From NCBI RefSeq assembly GCF_023264675.1, contig NZ_JAHFVG010000002.1, positions 217,024 to 281,023 on the forward strand: DNA of 64,000 nucleotides. The letters are read 5' to 3'. This document shows positions 16,241 through 24,692 of the stretch, one piece after another; the stretch's first letter is position 1; each line of letters opens with the position of its first letter. This DNA comes from Rhodococcus sp. (in: high G+C Gram-positive bacteria). GTDB lineage: Bacteria; Actinomycetota; Actinomycetes; Mycobacteriales; Mycobacteriaceae. A program made the position numbers and the translations under genes. The notes beneath the pieces are model-generated. The model saw nothing but the letters and a program-made list of their open reading frames with translations, ran no database searches and was not told the DNA's origin.

Positions 16241-17574
16241 CCGCGCAGCAGCCGGACCTGTCACTGCTCACCGGTCTGCGGTCGGGTAAGAGCACGTTCT
16301 ATCCGCAATATCGCGGGGCCGCGGAGCGGCTGGAGCGTGTTGTTCATGCGCTGGAACTGATTTCGCGGGCGCTGGTTCGGACGGTCGACGGCCCCGAGAC
16401 GCTGATCTGTGCCGTTGCCGAGGCGGCGCGAGCTCACTTGAGCGCGCAGTGGGTGGTCTTCGCTCTCGCCGACGGCGCTCTCCCGGACGCCGGGCCGAGG
16501 CGTCTCGTTCTCGGCCCGGACGCGACCCCGTTTCTGGTCGACAACGTCGTCGGACCCCCACTTCCCGACGACGTGGTCGATTGCCTCGAGTCCATCCGAC
16601 TGGCGACCATCGGGGACGGTCGCGATCCGCAGATCGCCTCCCATCACGCATTCGTGCCCATCGCACTGGACGGTGGAGTGGTCGGGGCGTTCGCTGCGTG
16701 GACTCCGCAACACCGGGTGCTCGACGCGACGGACTCGGCTGTCCTCAGTATTCTCGCCAGCCAGACTGCTGTGGCCCTGCAGAATTCGGCGCTCTACCAG
16801 AGCCGAAGGGTGCTGCTCGAGCGAACCGAGAGTGCCTACGCCGAAGCCCACCGCACGGCCGCGGATCTGGCAGTGCGTAACGCGGAACTCGAAGCCACAC
16901 AGCGGCAACTCGGTGCTGCACACCGGCATCAGGTACTCGACGACGAGCGGCATCGAATTGCACGCGAACTGCACGACAGCGTGACCCAGGCCGTGTTGTC
17001 GGCGGGCATGCAGATCGAGGTGTGCCGCAGTGATATCCCTGCCGACGAGAGGTCGGAGCGACTCGATCTTGCCAAGGAGTTGACCCGCCGCGCCGTCGAA
17101 CAGCTGCGATCGGCGATCTACGCACTCAACCACTCTCAGGATGTGAACCGCACGTCTCTTCCCGAGATGCTCGAGCAGTTGTCGGTTGTGCACATGCCGG
17201 ACGAACTGCAGGTGACGCTTCGTGTCGAGGGAACCCCGATCGAACTGAGCAGCGAGTGTGAGCACGGACTGTTACGCATCGCCGGAGAAGCGTTGTTCAA
17301 CACGGCCGTTCACGCCGGGGCCAATCGAGCCGTCATCCGTCTCGCTTACCGAGGCGGATACGTCTTTCTTTCGATTGCCGACGACGGCAACGGCGATCCA
17401 ACGCATCTGCGATTGATGATGCGTATGGCCGAGAACAACGATGTCGACGGCAGGCACCGTGGGCTCGCGAACATGGCAGCACGTGCGCGTGAACATGGCG
17501 GCGTGCTCGAAATCCGCAAGGCCCGAATCGGCGGAGTGCGCATTTCGGTGCGCATCCCGTCCGGACGAGAGTGA
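16237..17574 (+). CDS. cytosolic GAF-domain sensor histidine kinase, NarL-partner type
   Basis: A 445-aa kinase without membrane segments: an N-terminal GAF-like sensor region (about residues 30-180), a short coiled linker, a HisKA_3 dimerisation domain with phospho-acceptor His246 in ERHRIARELHDSVTQ, and an HATPase domain (ISIADDGNGD, GLANMAARAREHGG). The start is the GTG inside the ErcA-like gene's terminal GTGA; the much longer open frame upstream is antiparallel noise within that gene. The response regulator follows after 6 bases. A soluble sensor beside an alcohol dehydrogenase suggests an intracellular alcohol, aldehyde or redox signal. Confidence 0.87.
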   Translation: MTAQQPDLSLLTGLRSGKSTFYPQYRGAAERLERVVHALELISRALVRTVDGPETLICAVAEAARAHLSAQWVVFALADGALPDAGPRRLVLGPDATPFLVDNVVGPPLPDDVVDCLESIRLATIGDGRDPQIASHHAFVPIALDGGVVGAFAAWTPQHRVLDATDSAVLSILASQTAVALQNSALYQSRRVLLERTESAYAEAHRTAADLAVRNAELEATQRQLGAAHRHQVLDDERHRIARELHDSVTQAVLSAGMQIEVCRSDIPADERSERLDLAKELTRRAVEQLRSAIYALNHSQDVNRTSLPEMLEQLSVVHMPDELQVTLRVEGTPIELSSECEHGLLRIAGEALFNTAVHAGANRAVIRLAYRGGYVFLSIADDGNGDPTHLRLMMRMAENNDVDGRHRGLANMAARAREHGGVLEIRKARIGGVRISVRIPSGRE

Positions 17575-17580
17575 GCAGCC

Positions 17581-18231
17581 GTGACCGTACAGACGAGCGT
17601 GGTGAGAATCGTCCTGGTGGACGATCATGCAATCCTGCGCGATGGACTCAAATCGGTTCTCGAACGCGAGGCCGACCTGATCGTCGTCGGTGAAGCGTCC
17701 TCGCGAGGGGAAGGACTCGCCGTCGTCGAACACGTCAAGCCCGACATCGTGCTGATGGACCTCAAGCTCTCGGCAAGTACCGACTACGAGGGCCTTGCGT
17801 TGTGCGCGCAACTGTCCGGGGCGCACCCCGGCATCGGACTGCTCGTGTTGACGACGTTTCTCGACGACCGCCTCGTGGTGGAAGCAGTCCACGCCGGTGC
17901 CCGTGGTTACGTGGTGAAGGACGTCGACACGACCGAATTGGTCCGTGCTATCCGAGCAGTGTCGCGAGGGGAGAGTGCGTTCGACTCGCGCAGTGCATCG
18001 GCGGTCATCAGATCTCTCAACGGTCAGGGATCGACGGTCGAGAGATTGACCGACCGCGAACTGGAAGTGCTCCGGCTATTGGCAACAGGGCTGTCCAACA
18101 ACAGCATCGGAACCAGGCTGTTCATCTCCGCGACAACGGTCAAGTTCCACGTCAGCAACATCATGCGCAAACTCGGGGTCAGCCGGCGTGCCGAAGCTGT
18201 ATACCAAGCGAGCAAACAGGGGCTCATCTAG
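17581..18231 (+). CDS. NarL/FixJ-family response regulator
   Basis: A 216-aa two-component regulator: receiver domain with acidic pair DDH and phospho-acceptor Asp60 in DIVLMDLKL, Lys in YVVKDVD, and a C-terminal LuxR helix-turn-helix (LTDRELEVLRLLATGLSNNSIGTRLFISATTVKFHVSNIM). Cotranscribed with the sensor kinase. A comparable NarL-type pair (MnoSR) is described near the alcohol-oxidising mno gene of Mycobacterium smegmatis, and here too the pair lies next to the mycofactocin locus, so control of alcohol-oxidation genes is a fair inference. Confidence 0.88.
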   Translation: MTVQTSVVRIVLVDDHAILRDGLKSVLEREADLIVVGEASSRGEGLAVVEHVKPDIVLMDLKLSASTDYEGLALCAQLSGAHPGIGLLVLTTFLDDRLVVEAVHAGARGYVVKDVDTTELVRAIRAVSRGESAFDSRSASAVIRSLNGQGSTVERLTDRELEVLRLLATGLSNNSIGTRLFISATTVKFHVSNIMRKLGVSRRAEAVYQASKQGLI

Positions 18232-18253
18232 GCTGCGCCGACAGCGCGTCGAG

Positions 18254-19090
18254 TCAGACGGTGGCCGTGTCGAACACTCGCGTGCGGGAGGTGTCGAGCA
18301 CCAGCCATCCGCCGTGGTGCTCGTCCACCTCGAACGGCAGCCCGGTGCTCGCACCCACGGTGTGCAGCGACGAAGAGTCGAACGTCCTGATATGGCCGTG
18401 GCAGGCAGTGGCTTCGGCTTCGAACGGGACAGCGACGATCACACGCCGCCGCGCAATGCGGATTGCTTCGCCGAGAATGCGCGCACCGAGTTCGTCGTCG
18501 ACGTGCTCGAGCAGATGCAGCGCGGTGACGGTATCGGCCGACTTGTCGGCGACCGGAATGCCGGCAGCATCGCAGGTGATGACATCGAGGGTGACCCCGA
18601 GGTGTGGCGCAACGGTGCTGAGCAACCGCATCGTGCCCTCGGACAGGTCGGTGGCCGTCACCTGAACTCCGCGCAATGCCAGACGCAGCGGAAAGAACCC
18701 GAAGCACGATCCCAGGTCGAGAACCGAACCGACCACAAGGGCTTCGGCGCGGGTGTGGACGGGCGCGAAATCCGAAGCGCCGGACAGCAGATCGTCGATC
18801 GAGTTTCGGTAGTAGGTGGTCCAGGCCTCGACGGGATCCGGCACCGTCGAGCGGACCAACCCGACCATGACGAGCTCGAACTCACGCTGGGTGAGATCCA
18901 TGGCGGTGATCTTCGCGACCAGCTTCTCCCCGATGTGCGAGGAGTTCAGGTCGTGGCGAATCACCAGTTCGACCGAATCTCGTGCGACGGTGATCGATCC
19001 CGCGGGCAGTGTGTCGTCGAGTTCGACGACGACGTTCTCGTGGGTCCAGCGGCCGGCGATTCCGGGGGCTAGCGCGTCCAGTTCGGTCAT
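18254..19090 (-). CDS. mftM: mycofactocin oligosaccharide methyltransferase (MftM)
   Basis: A 278-aa SAM-dependent methyltransferase. Motif I is LDLGSCFGFFPLRLA, followed by acidic motif II (VTATDLSEGTM) and ALHLLEHVDDE. Its sequence, length, and overlap with mftR (ATGA) identify it as MftM, the enzyme that methylates a glucose of the mycofactocin glycan in mycobacteria. The larger open frame upstream is a shadow of mftR; the start MTELDAL at 19090 is used because of that overlap. Convergent with the response regulator gene. Confidence 0.85.
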   Translation of the reverse strand: MTELDALAPGIAGRWTHENVVVELDDTLPAGSITVARDSVELVIRHDLNSSHIGEKLVAKITAMDLTQREFELVMVGLVRSTVPDPVEAWTTYYRNSIDDLLSGASDFAPVHTRAEALVVGSVLDLGSCFGFFPLRLALRGVQVTATDLSEGTMRLLSTVAPHLGVTLDVITCDAAGIPVADKSADTVTALHLLEHVDDELGARILGEAIRIARRRVIVAVPFEAEATACHGHIRTFDSSSLHTVGASTGLPFEVDEHHGGWLVLDTSRTRVFDTATV

Positions 19091-19737
19091 GGTGATTCTT
19101 TCGCTGCTGTGGTGTCGCTCGCGTGGCCGTCGAGGCCCGCGTAGAGAGCTCGGGTGCCCTGCGACAGCAGGTCCGCGAGTTCGAGAGTCTCGTCGGTGAG
19201 CCACTGCTCGTATGCAGACATTGCCACACCGAGCACCATCCAGCCAACGGTTCTCGGAAAATGATCGTTCGGGTCGGAATCCGTTCGGGCTGCCACGTAT
19301 TGGGCGATCACCAAGCGCCACCCCTCGTACATCAGCATGGAGTACCCCTGCAGAGCGGGGTTGTGCAGGATCAGCGCCATCCGCTGGCGGTGAACCGGTT
19401 TCTCGTCCTCGGGGAAAGTGTTGAACTGCAGCAGCGCCGAGCGGATGCCCTCGGCCAGCGAAATATCTTTCGGTAGTTGGCCCAGCAATGTGCGCAGTGC
19501 GCCCAGTTGTTCGTCGAAATCGCCCCACGGGACCGCGTTCTTCGACGGGAAGTATCGGAAGAACGTACGTCGTGCGATTCCGGCCGCCTCGGCGATCTCG
19601 TCGACGCTGGTCTCGTCGAAACCGTTCTTTGCGAACAGCTCGATGCCGAGGTCACTGATCTCGCCCCTCGTCGTGGACGGGCGGCGACCTACCCGGCTGG
19701 ACGGTTTTTTGCGGCTGACCACGCTATTTCTCCCCAT
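19087..19737 (-). CDS. mftR: mycofactocin system TetR-family regulator (MftR)
   Basis: A 216-aa TetR regulator beginning with a basic arm (SRKKPSSRVGRRPSTTRGEI) and an HTH SVDEIAEAAGIARRTFFRYFPSKNAV, characteristic of the MftR group, with the YFPSKN signature. MftR is reported to repress the mycofactocin genes and respond to long-chain acyl-CoA in M. smegmatis. It diverges from mftA across 101 bp that hold an inverted repeat. Its 3' end overlaps mftM, so regulator and methyltransferase are probably cotranscribed. Confidence 0.9.
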   Translation of the reverse strand: MGRNSVVSRKKPSSRVGRRPSTTRGEISDLGIELFAKNGFDETSVDEIAEAAGIARRTFFRYFPSKNAVPWGDFDEQLGALRTLLGQLPKDISLAEGIRSALLQFNTFPEDEKPVHRQRMALILHNPALQGYSMLMYEGWRLVIAQYVAARTDSDPNDHFPRTVGWMVLGVAMSAYEQWLTDETLELADLLSQGTRALYAGLDGHASDTTAAKESP

Positions 19738-19739
19738 TT

Positions 19740-19765
19740 ATTGTCATTGTGCACTCAATGCCATT
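19740..19765. promoter_or_regulatory. imperfect inverted repeat, candidate MftR operator
   Basis: Arms ATTGTCATTG (19740-19749) and CAATGCCATT (19756-19765) pair with two mismatches around a 6-base centre, immediately upstream of the mftR start and 74 bp before mftA. The position, between the divergent regulator gene and the operon it should control, supports an operator role. No binding data can be inferred. Confidence 0.45.
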
Positions 19766-19838
19766 ATTGTGGTGAACCAAGTCACTATCAGCCTTGATGG
19801 TGACCGACCCGATAATTCTCTCCGATGGAGGTACCACG

Positions 19839-19952
19839 ATGTCCAAGAACCCGAAGACCGACGTCACGAACGCCGCAGTCGTCGAATCCGATCTGGTCGA
19901 AGAGTCCCTGGTGGAAGAGGTTTCCATCGACGGCATGTGCGGCGTCTACTGA
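19839..19952 (+). CDS. mftA: mycofactocin precursor peptide (MftA)
   Basis: A 37-codon gene, ATG 19839 to TGA 19952, preceded by a GGAGG ribosome binding site (19827-19831). The peptide starts MSKNPKTDVT, carries an acidic middle (ESDLVEESLVEEV) and ends in IDGMCGVY, the invariant MftA tail. MftB presents the peptide, MftC oxidatively decarboxylates and cyclises the terminal Val-Tyr, MftE clips off the core dipeptide, and MftD converts it toward the redox-active premycofactocin. Found by reading the bases between mftR and mftB; it is below usual gene-finder length cut-offs. Confidence 0.95.
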   Translation: MSKNPKTDVTNAAVVESDLVEESLVEEVSIDGMCGVY

Positions 19953-19954
19953 TC

Positions 19955-20248
19955 ATGTCCGCACCCGTGAAGACCCCTGAAGTCGTAGTGGATCTCGATG
20001 CACGGTGGGCCCTTCACCCTCAGGTGGCGCTGCGTCCCGAGTCGTTCGGGGCGTTGCTCTACCACTTCGGGACCCGCAAACTCTCCTTTCTCAAGAACCG
20101 CACGATCGTAGCGATCATCGAGTCCTTTCCCGAGCATCCCGACATGCGTTCCGCTATCGCTGCGGCAGGCATCGACGAAGCAGGCATGAAGCCGTACGTG
20201 AAAGCCCTGGCCACGCTGGCCGATTCCAAGATGATCGCCCAACTCTGA
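19955..20248 (+). CDS. mftB: mycofactocin peptide chaperone (MftB)
   Basis: A 97-aa RiPP recognition element that binds MftA and delivers it to MftC. The ATG lies 2 bases after the mftA stop. DARWALHPQVALRPESFGALLYHFGTRKLSFLKNRT is the PqqD-like core that marks MftB. An open frame extending far upstream covers mftA and the mftR promoter and is not coding. Confidence 0.92.
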   Translation: MSAPVKTPEVVVDLDARWALHPQVALRPESFGALLYHFGTRKLSFLKNRTIVAIIESFPEHPDMRSAIAAAGIDEAGMKPYVKALATLADSKMIAQL

Positions 20249-20320
20249 CTTTTTCTCCCCCCGACGCACCGGCGCAGCCCCGCCGGCCGTCACCCTCGAC
20301 CTGTGAAGAGGACGAAGCCC

Positions 20321-21553
20321 ATGACCTCCATGCTCGAAAGACCAGCACCACCGCCCGCGGTCGGCAAGCTGGTCGATCAGTTCGAACTCGGACTGGACGC
20401 CCCGATCTGCCTGACGTGGGAATTGACCTACGCCTGCAACCTGTCGTGCGTGCACTGCCTGTCCTCCTCGGGTCGGCGTGACCCTCGTGAGCTCAGCACC
20501 GAGCAGTGCAAATCGATCATCGACGAGCTGCAGAAGATGCAGGTGTTCTACGTCAACATCGGCGGCGGTGAGCCGACGGTGCGCTCGGATTTCTGGGAGC
20601 TCGTCGACTACGCGACAGCCCATCAGGTCGGCGTGAAGTTCTCCACCAACGGGGTCAAGATCGACAAGAAGGTTGCCGCTCGCCTTGCCGCATCCGACTA
20701 CGTCGACGTGCAGATCTCCATCGACGGCGCTACTGCCGAAGTCAATGATGCTGTTCGTGGTCCCGGCTCGTTCGACATGGCATGCCGTGCGCTCGAGAAC
20801 CTGCAAGAGGCAGGCTTCAAGGACGCCAAGATCTCCGTCGTCGTCACCCGTCACAACGTCTCACAGCTCGACGAGTTCAAAGCTCTGGCCGACAAGTTCG
20901 GTGCGACGCTACGCATCACGCGTCTTCGTCCGTCCGGGCGCGGCGCCGATGTGTGGGACGATCTGCATCCCACCGCCGGGCAGCAGCGTGAGTTGTACAA
21001 CTGGCTCGTGGCCAACGGTGAAGGCGTGCTCACCGGCGATTCGTTCTTCCACCTCTCCGCCTTCGGTGATGCCCTGCCCGGGCTGAACCTGTGCGGTGCG
21101 GGTCGTGTCGTGTGTCTGATCGATCCGATCGGTGACGTCTACGCGTGTCCGTTTGCCATCCACGAGCAGTTCCTCGCCGGGAACATCGTGCGTGACGCGA
21201 AAGACGGTATGGGCGGATTCCAATCCGTCTGGCAGACATCGGAATTGTTCCAGGAACTGCGTTCGCCGCAGACCTCGGGCGCGTGCACCAAGTGTGCGCA
21301 CTTCGATGCGTGCCGCGGCGGCTGCATGGCAGCCAAATTCTTCACCGGCCTCCCCATGGATGGTCCGGATCCCGAATGCGTCATCGGCAACGGTGAAATG
21401 GCGTTGGCTGCGGCAGGGGAGATCCCCAAGTCCAGCGTCGACCATTCACGTACCGGGCAGCGCAAGACCCCCCGAAAGTCGGTGCCGCTGACGTTGATGA
21501 TGCGTCCGCCGGCGAAGATCTGCGACGAAAACCCGCTCGCAGGAATGGAATAG
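20321..21553 (+). CDS. mftC: mycofactocin radical SAM maturase (MftC)
   Basis: A 410-aa radical SAM/SPASM enzyme that decarboxylates and cyclises the C-terminal Val-Tyr of MftA. The [4Fe-4S]-SAM motif is TYACNLSCVHC (Cys39, Cys43, Cys46), followed by IGGGEPT, and the C-terminal SPASM domain has cysteines in LCGAGRVVC, VYACPF and CTKCAHFDACRGGC. The start ATG 20321 is chosen over GTG 20303 because GAAGAGGA lies 8-15 bases ahead of it. All known catalytic cysteines appear intact. Confidence 0.95.
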   Translation: MTSMLERPAPPPAVGKLVDQFELGLDAPICLTWELTYACNLSCVHCLSSSGRRDPRELSTEQCKSIIDELQKMQVFYVNIGGGEPTVRSDFWELVDYATAHQVGVKFSTNGVKIDKKVAARLAASDYVDVQISIDGATAEVNDAVRGPGSFDMACRALENLQEAGFKDAKISVVVTRHNVSQLDEFKALADKFGATLRITRLRPSGRGADVWDDLHPTAGQQRELYNWLVANGEGVLTGDSFFHLSAFGDALPGLNLCGAGRVVCLIDPIGDVYACPFAIHEQFLAGNIVRDAKDGMGGFQSVWQTSELFQELRSPQTSGACTKCAHFDACRGGCMAAKFFTGLPMDGPDPECVIGNGEMALAAAGEIPKSSVDHSRTGQRKTPRKSVPLTLMMRPPAKICDENPLAGME

Positions 21554-21566
21554 GAAGCAAGAAGTT

Positions 21567-22745
21567 ATGGCCAAGAGTGCGTGGTTCGAGACCGTTGCCG
21601 AAGCGCAGCGGCGTGCCAAGAAACGTCTGCCGAAGTCCGTCTATGCCGCCCTGGTGGCTGGTTCGGAGCGCGGCATCACCGTCGACGACAACATGGCGGC
21701 ATTCGGCGAACTGGGATTCGCGCCCCACGTTGCCGGGTTGTCGGACAAGCGTGATCTCTCGACAACGGTCATGGGACAACCACTCTCGTTCCCGGTCATG
21801 ATCTCGCCGACGGGTGTACAGGCCGTGCACCCGGACGGTGAGGTCGCCGTGGCTCGGGCCGCGGCCGCTCGCGGTATCCCGATCGGTCTGTCGTCCTTCG
21901 CGAGCAAATCCGTCGAGGAGGTCGCCGCGGCCAACCCGCAGACGTTCTTCCAGATGTACTGGGTCGGCTCACGTGAGGTTTTGCTCCAGCGGATGGAGCG
22001 TGCGCGCGCGGCCGGCGCGGTAGGTCTGATCATGACGCTGGACTGGTCGTTCTCCAACGGACGCGACTGGGGTAGCCCGTCGATCCCCGAGAAAATGGAC
22101 CTCAAAGCGATGTTCCAGTTCGCCCCCGAGGGCATCACTCGCCCGAAGTGGTTGTGGGAGTTCGCCAAGACCGGCAAGATTCCCGATCTGACCACACCGA
22201 ACCTGACCCCTCCCGGCGGCGGCGCGGCTCCGACGTTCTTCGGTGCCTACGGCGAGTGGATGGGTACTCCGCTCCCGACGTGGGAAGACGTTGCATGGTT
22301 GTGTGAGCAGTGGGGTGGGCCGTTCATGCTCAAGGGCGTCATGCGTGTGGACGATGCCAAGCGCGCTGTCGACGCCGGGGTCACGGCGATTTCGGTGTCG
22401 AATCACGGCGGTAACAACCTCGACGGCACTCCGGCTCCGATTCGTGCGCTACCGGCGATCGCCGAGGCGGTGGGCGATCAGATCGAGATCACTCTCGACG
22501 GTGGTATACGCCGGGGAAGTGACGTCGTGAAGGCTCTTGCTCTCGGGGCTCGCGCAGTCCTGATCGGTCGTGCGTACCTGTGGGGTCTGTCGGCCGGTGG
22601 CCAGGCCGGGGTGGAGAACGTTCTCGACATCCTGCGCGGCGGCGTCGACTCCGCGGTTCTCGGGCTCGGACATTCTTCGGTGCACGACCTTTCGCCGGCG
22701 GACGTAGTGATGCCGCTCGGGTTCGACCGTAGATTGGGAGTGTGA
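21567..22745 (+). CDS. mftD: pre-mycofactocin synthase MftD, first copy
   Basis: A 392-aa FMN-dependent enzyme of the lactate/glycolate oxidase family. In mycofactocin synthesis it oxidatively deaminates the cyclised dipeptide to the alpha-keto amide that carries the redox function. FMN and catalytic regions are visible: SPTGVQAVHPDGEVA, HGGNNLDG with the catalytic His, DGGIRRGSDVVKALALGA and IGRAYLWGL. The gene starts 13 bases after mftC with a purine-rich AGGAAGCAAGAAG site. It is followed by a second copy of the same gene. Confidence 0.93.
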   Translation: MAKSAWFETVAEAQRRAKKRLPKSVYAALVAGSERGITVDDNMAAFGELGFAPHVAGLSDKRDLSTTVMGQPLSFPVMISPTGVQAVHPDGEVAVARAAAARGIPIGLSSFASKSVEEVAAANPQTFFQMYWVGSREVLLQRMERARAAGAVGLIMTLDWSFSNGRDWGSPSIPEKMDLKAMFQFAPEGITRPKWLWEFAKTGKIPDLTTPNLTPPGGGAAPTFFGAYGEWMGTPLPTWEDVAWLCEQWGGPFMLKGVMRVDDAKRAVDAGVTAISVSNHGGNNLDGTPAPIRALPAIAEAVGDQIEITLDGGIRRGSDVVKALALGARAVLIGRAYLWGLSAGGQAGVENVLDILRGGVDSAVLGLGHSSVHDLSPADVVMPLGFDRRLGV

Positions 22746-23905
22746 CCGACAAGGCTTGGTTCGAGACCGTCGCCGAGGCGCAACGGCGTGCACGGAAGCG
22801 TTTGCCCGCCTCCGTGTACGCGGCGTTGCTGGCCGGGTCGGAACGCGGCATTACTGTCGACGACAACTCGGCTGCCTTCGGTGATCTGGGGTTCGCTCCG
22901 CACGTGGCCGGGTTGTCGGACAACCGAGATCTGACGACGATGTTGATGGGACAGCCTCTTTCGTTCCCGGTGATGATCTCGCCGACGGGTGTGCAGGCCG
23001 TGCACCCGGACGGTGAGGTCGCGGTTGCCCGGGCTGCAGCCGCACGGGGGGTGTCGATGGGCCTGTCACTGTTCGCGAGCAAACCTGTCGAAGAGGTTGT
23101 GGCGGCGAACCCGCAGACCTTTTTTCAGTTGCACTGGGTCGGTTCACGAGATTTACTGCTGCATCTGATGAATCGGGCTCGATCAGCGGGAGCTGTCGGC
23201 CTGATTCTGACGATGGACTGGTCGTTCTCCGAGGGCAGAGACTGGGGAAGCCCGTCGATTCCGGAGAAGGTCGACCTGCGAACCATGATGCGGTTCGGGC
23301 CCGAGGCGATCGCACGCCCGACATGGTTGTGGCAGTTCGCCAAGTCCGGTTCGATTCCTGACCTCACGGCGCCGAATCTGACACCACCTGGCGGCTCGGC
23401 GCCCACGTTTTTCGGTGCATACCGCGAGTGGATGTCGACCCCGCTGCCGACGTGGGAGGACATCGCCTGGCTACGTGAGCAGTGGGGTGGCCCGTTCATG
23501 CTGAAGGGCATCTCACGCGTCGACGATGCGCGGCGTGCGGTGGATATCGGGTGTACCGCGATCTCGGTGTCCAACCACGGCGGTAACAATCTCGACGGCA
23601 CTCCCGCGTCGATTCGTGTGCTGCCACGTATCGCCGAGTCAGTGGGCGATCGGATCGAGATCACTCTCGACGGTGGAATTCGTCGGGGAAGCGACGTGGC
23701 CAAGGCGCTGGCCCTCGGTGCTCGCGCGGTTCTGATCGGTCGCGCCTACCTGTGGGGTCTTGCGGCTGCTGGTCAGGGTGGAGTGGAGAACGTTCTCGAC
23801 ATCCTCCGTGGCGGTCTGGATTCCGCGGTACTCGGACTCGGACGCTCGTCGGTTCACGAGCTGTCGCGGTCGGATGTGGTGGTTCCGCCGGGATTCGGGC
23901 GTTAG
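22742..23905 (+). CDS. pre-mycofactocin synthase MftD, second tandem copy
   Basis: A 387-aa paralogue of the preceding mftD, beginning at GTG 22742 inside its stop (GTGA). The two proteins align end to end, for example KxWFETVAEAQRRA at the start and GGNNLDGTPAxIRxLPxIAE and RGSDVxKALALGARAVLIGRAYLWGL later. The catalytic His and FMN-binding glycines are kept, so this copy is not visibly decayed. Differences cluster in surface stretches (FASKSVEEV against FASKPVEEV, QMYWVGS against QLHWVGS). It could be a redundant copy, a heteromer partner or a differently specialised oxidase. Confidence 0.9.
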   Translation: MTDKAWFETVAEAQRRARKRLPASVYAALLAGSERGITVDDNSAAFGDLGFAPHVAGLSDNRDLTTMLMGQPLSFPVMISPTGVQAVHPDGEVAVARAAAARGVSMGLSLFASKPVEEVVAANPQTFFQLHWVGSRDLLLHLMNRARSAGAVGLILTMDWSFSEGRDWGSPSIPEKVDLRTMMRFGPEAIARPTWLWQFAKSGSIPDLTAPNLTPPGGSAPTFFGAYREWMSTPLPTWEDIAWLREQWGGPFMLKGISRVDDARRAVDIGCTAISVSNHGGNNLDGTPASIRVLPRIAESVGDRIEITLDGGIRRGSDVAKALALGARAVLIGRAYLWGLAAAGQGGVENVLDILRGGLDSAVLGLGRSSVHELSRSDVVVPPGFGR

Positions 23906-23936
23906 GGGCTCCGTTCGTGTTGCCGGGGCGGAGGCG

Positions 23937-24692
23937 CTAGCCGCCGGCCGGGATATGGATCTGGCTGGCACTCGACCTGACGAGGGCGATGAGGTCCAAG
24001 TCGTCGTGAGACAGCCGGCCGGTCCGGCCGATCACCGACAAGCATCCGGAGACGCGGCCTGCTTCATCGCGCACCGGGACGGCCAATGCCGAGCGACCGA
24101 GCCTGATCTCGTCGGTCTCGACAGCAAGGTCGGAGGATCGAACACGGCTGAGTTCGATTGCGAGAGCACCAAGATCGGTGATCGTGTGGACGGTGAACTT
24201 TCGTAGATCGTCGAGTACCGCGGTATCGGGCCGATTTGCCAGCAGGACCTTCCCGATTGCCGACGCGTGGGCGTGACCGACGAGCGCAGCTTCACCGGAC
24301 AGTTCGTGGTCGGGGTCTCGATCGACGAGGGTGATTCGATCGTCGCTGTACGAGACGAGGTAGACGCCGAAGCGGGTGCGGGTTCGGAGGTCGTCGACGA
24401 TGTGGTGGTAGTCCGTCTCGGCCGCCGAACCCGTTCGATCCCCGGCCAGTTCGCGTGTGCGTCTGCCGAGGGCGAAGCCGGACAGATCGTCGATGCGCAC
24501 GAGAAACCCGTCGGCGACGAGCAGGTTCAGCAGCCGATAGGCGGTAGCGGGCGGGATACCGGTCGCGTGGGCGACCTCCTTGGCCGTGGCGCCCGATCCG
24601 AGATGGGCCACGGCTTCGAGCAACGCGAGAGCTTTCTGGACAGCACGAGGTTCGTGCCCTCCCAGTTCCGCCCGTGTCGTCCGCAGGGTCAT
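23937..24692 (-). CDS. IclR-family transcriptional regulator
   Basis: A 251-aa regulator with an N-terminal winged helix (ALALLEAVAHLGSGATAKEVAHATGIPPATAYRLLNLLVADGF) and a C-terminal GAF-like effector domain. Its ATG overlaps the stop of the APC permease gene (ATGA), so it is cotranscribed with the transporter it presumably controls. Convergent with the second mftD. It may also act on the divergent L-amino-acid oxidase gene, since the shared 205-bp control region lies between them. Confidence 0.85.
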   Translation of the reverse strand: MTLRTTRAELGGHEPRAVQKALALLEAVAHLGSGATAKEVAHATGIPPATAYRLLNLLVADGFLVRIDDLSGFALGRRTRELAGDRTGSAAETDYHHIVDDLRTRTRFGVYLVSYSDDRITLVDRDPDHELSGEAALVGHAHASAIGKVLLANRPDTAVLDDLRKFTVHTITDLGALAIELSRVRSSDLAVETDEIRLGRSALAVPVRDEAGRVSGCLSVIGRTGRLSHDDLDLIALVRSSASQIHIPAGG

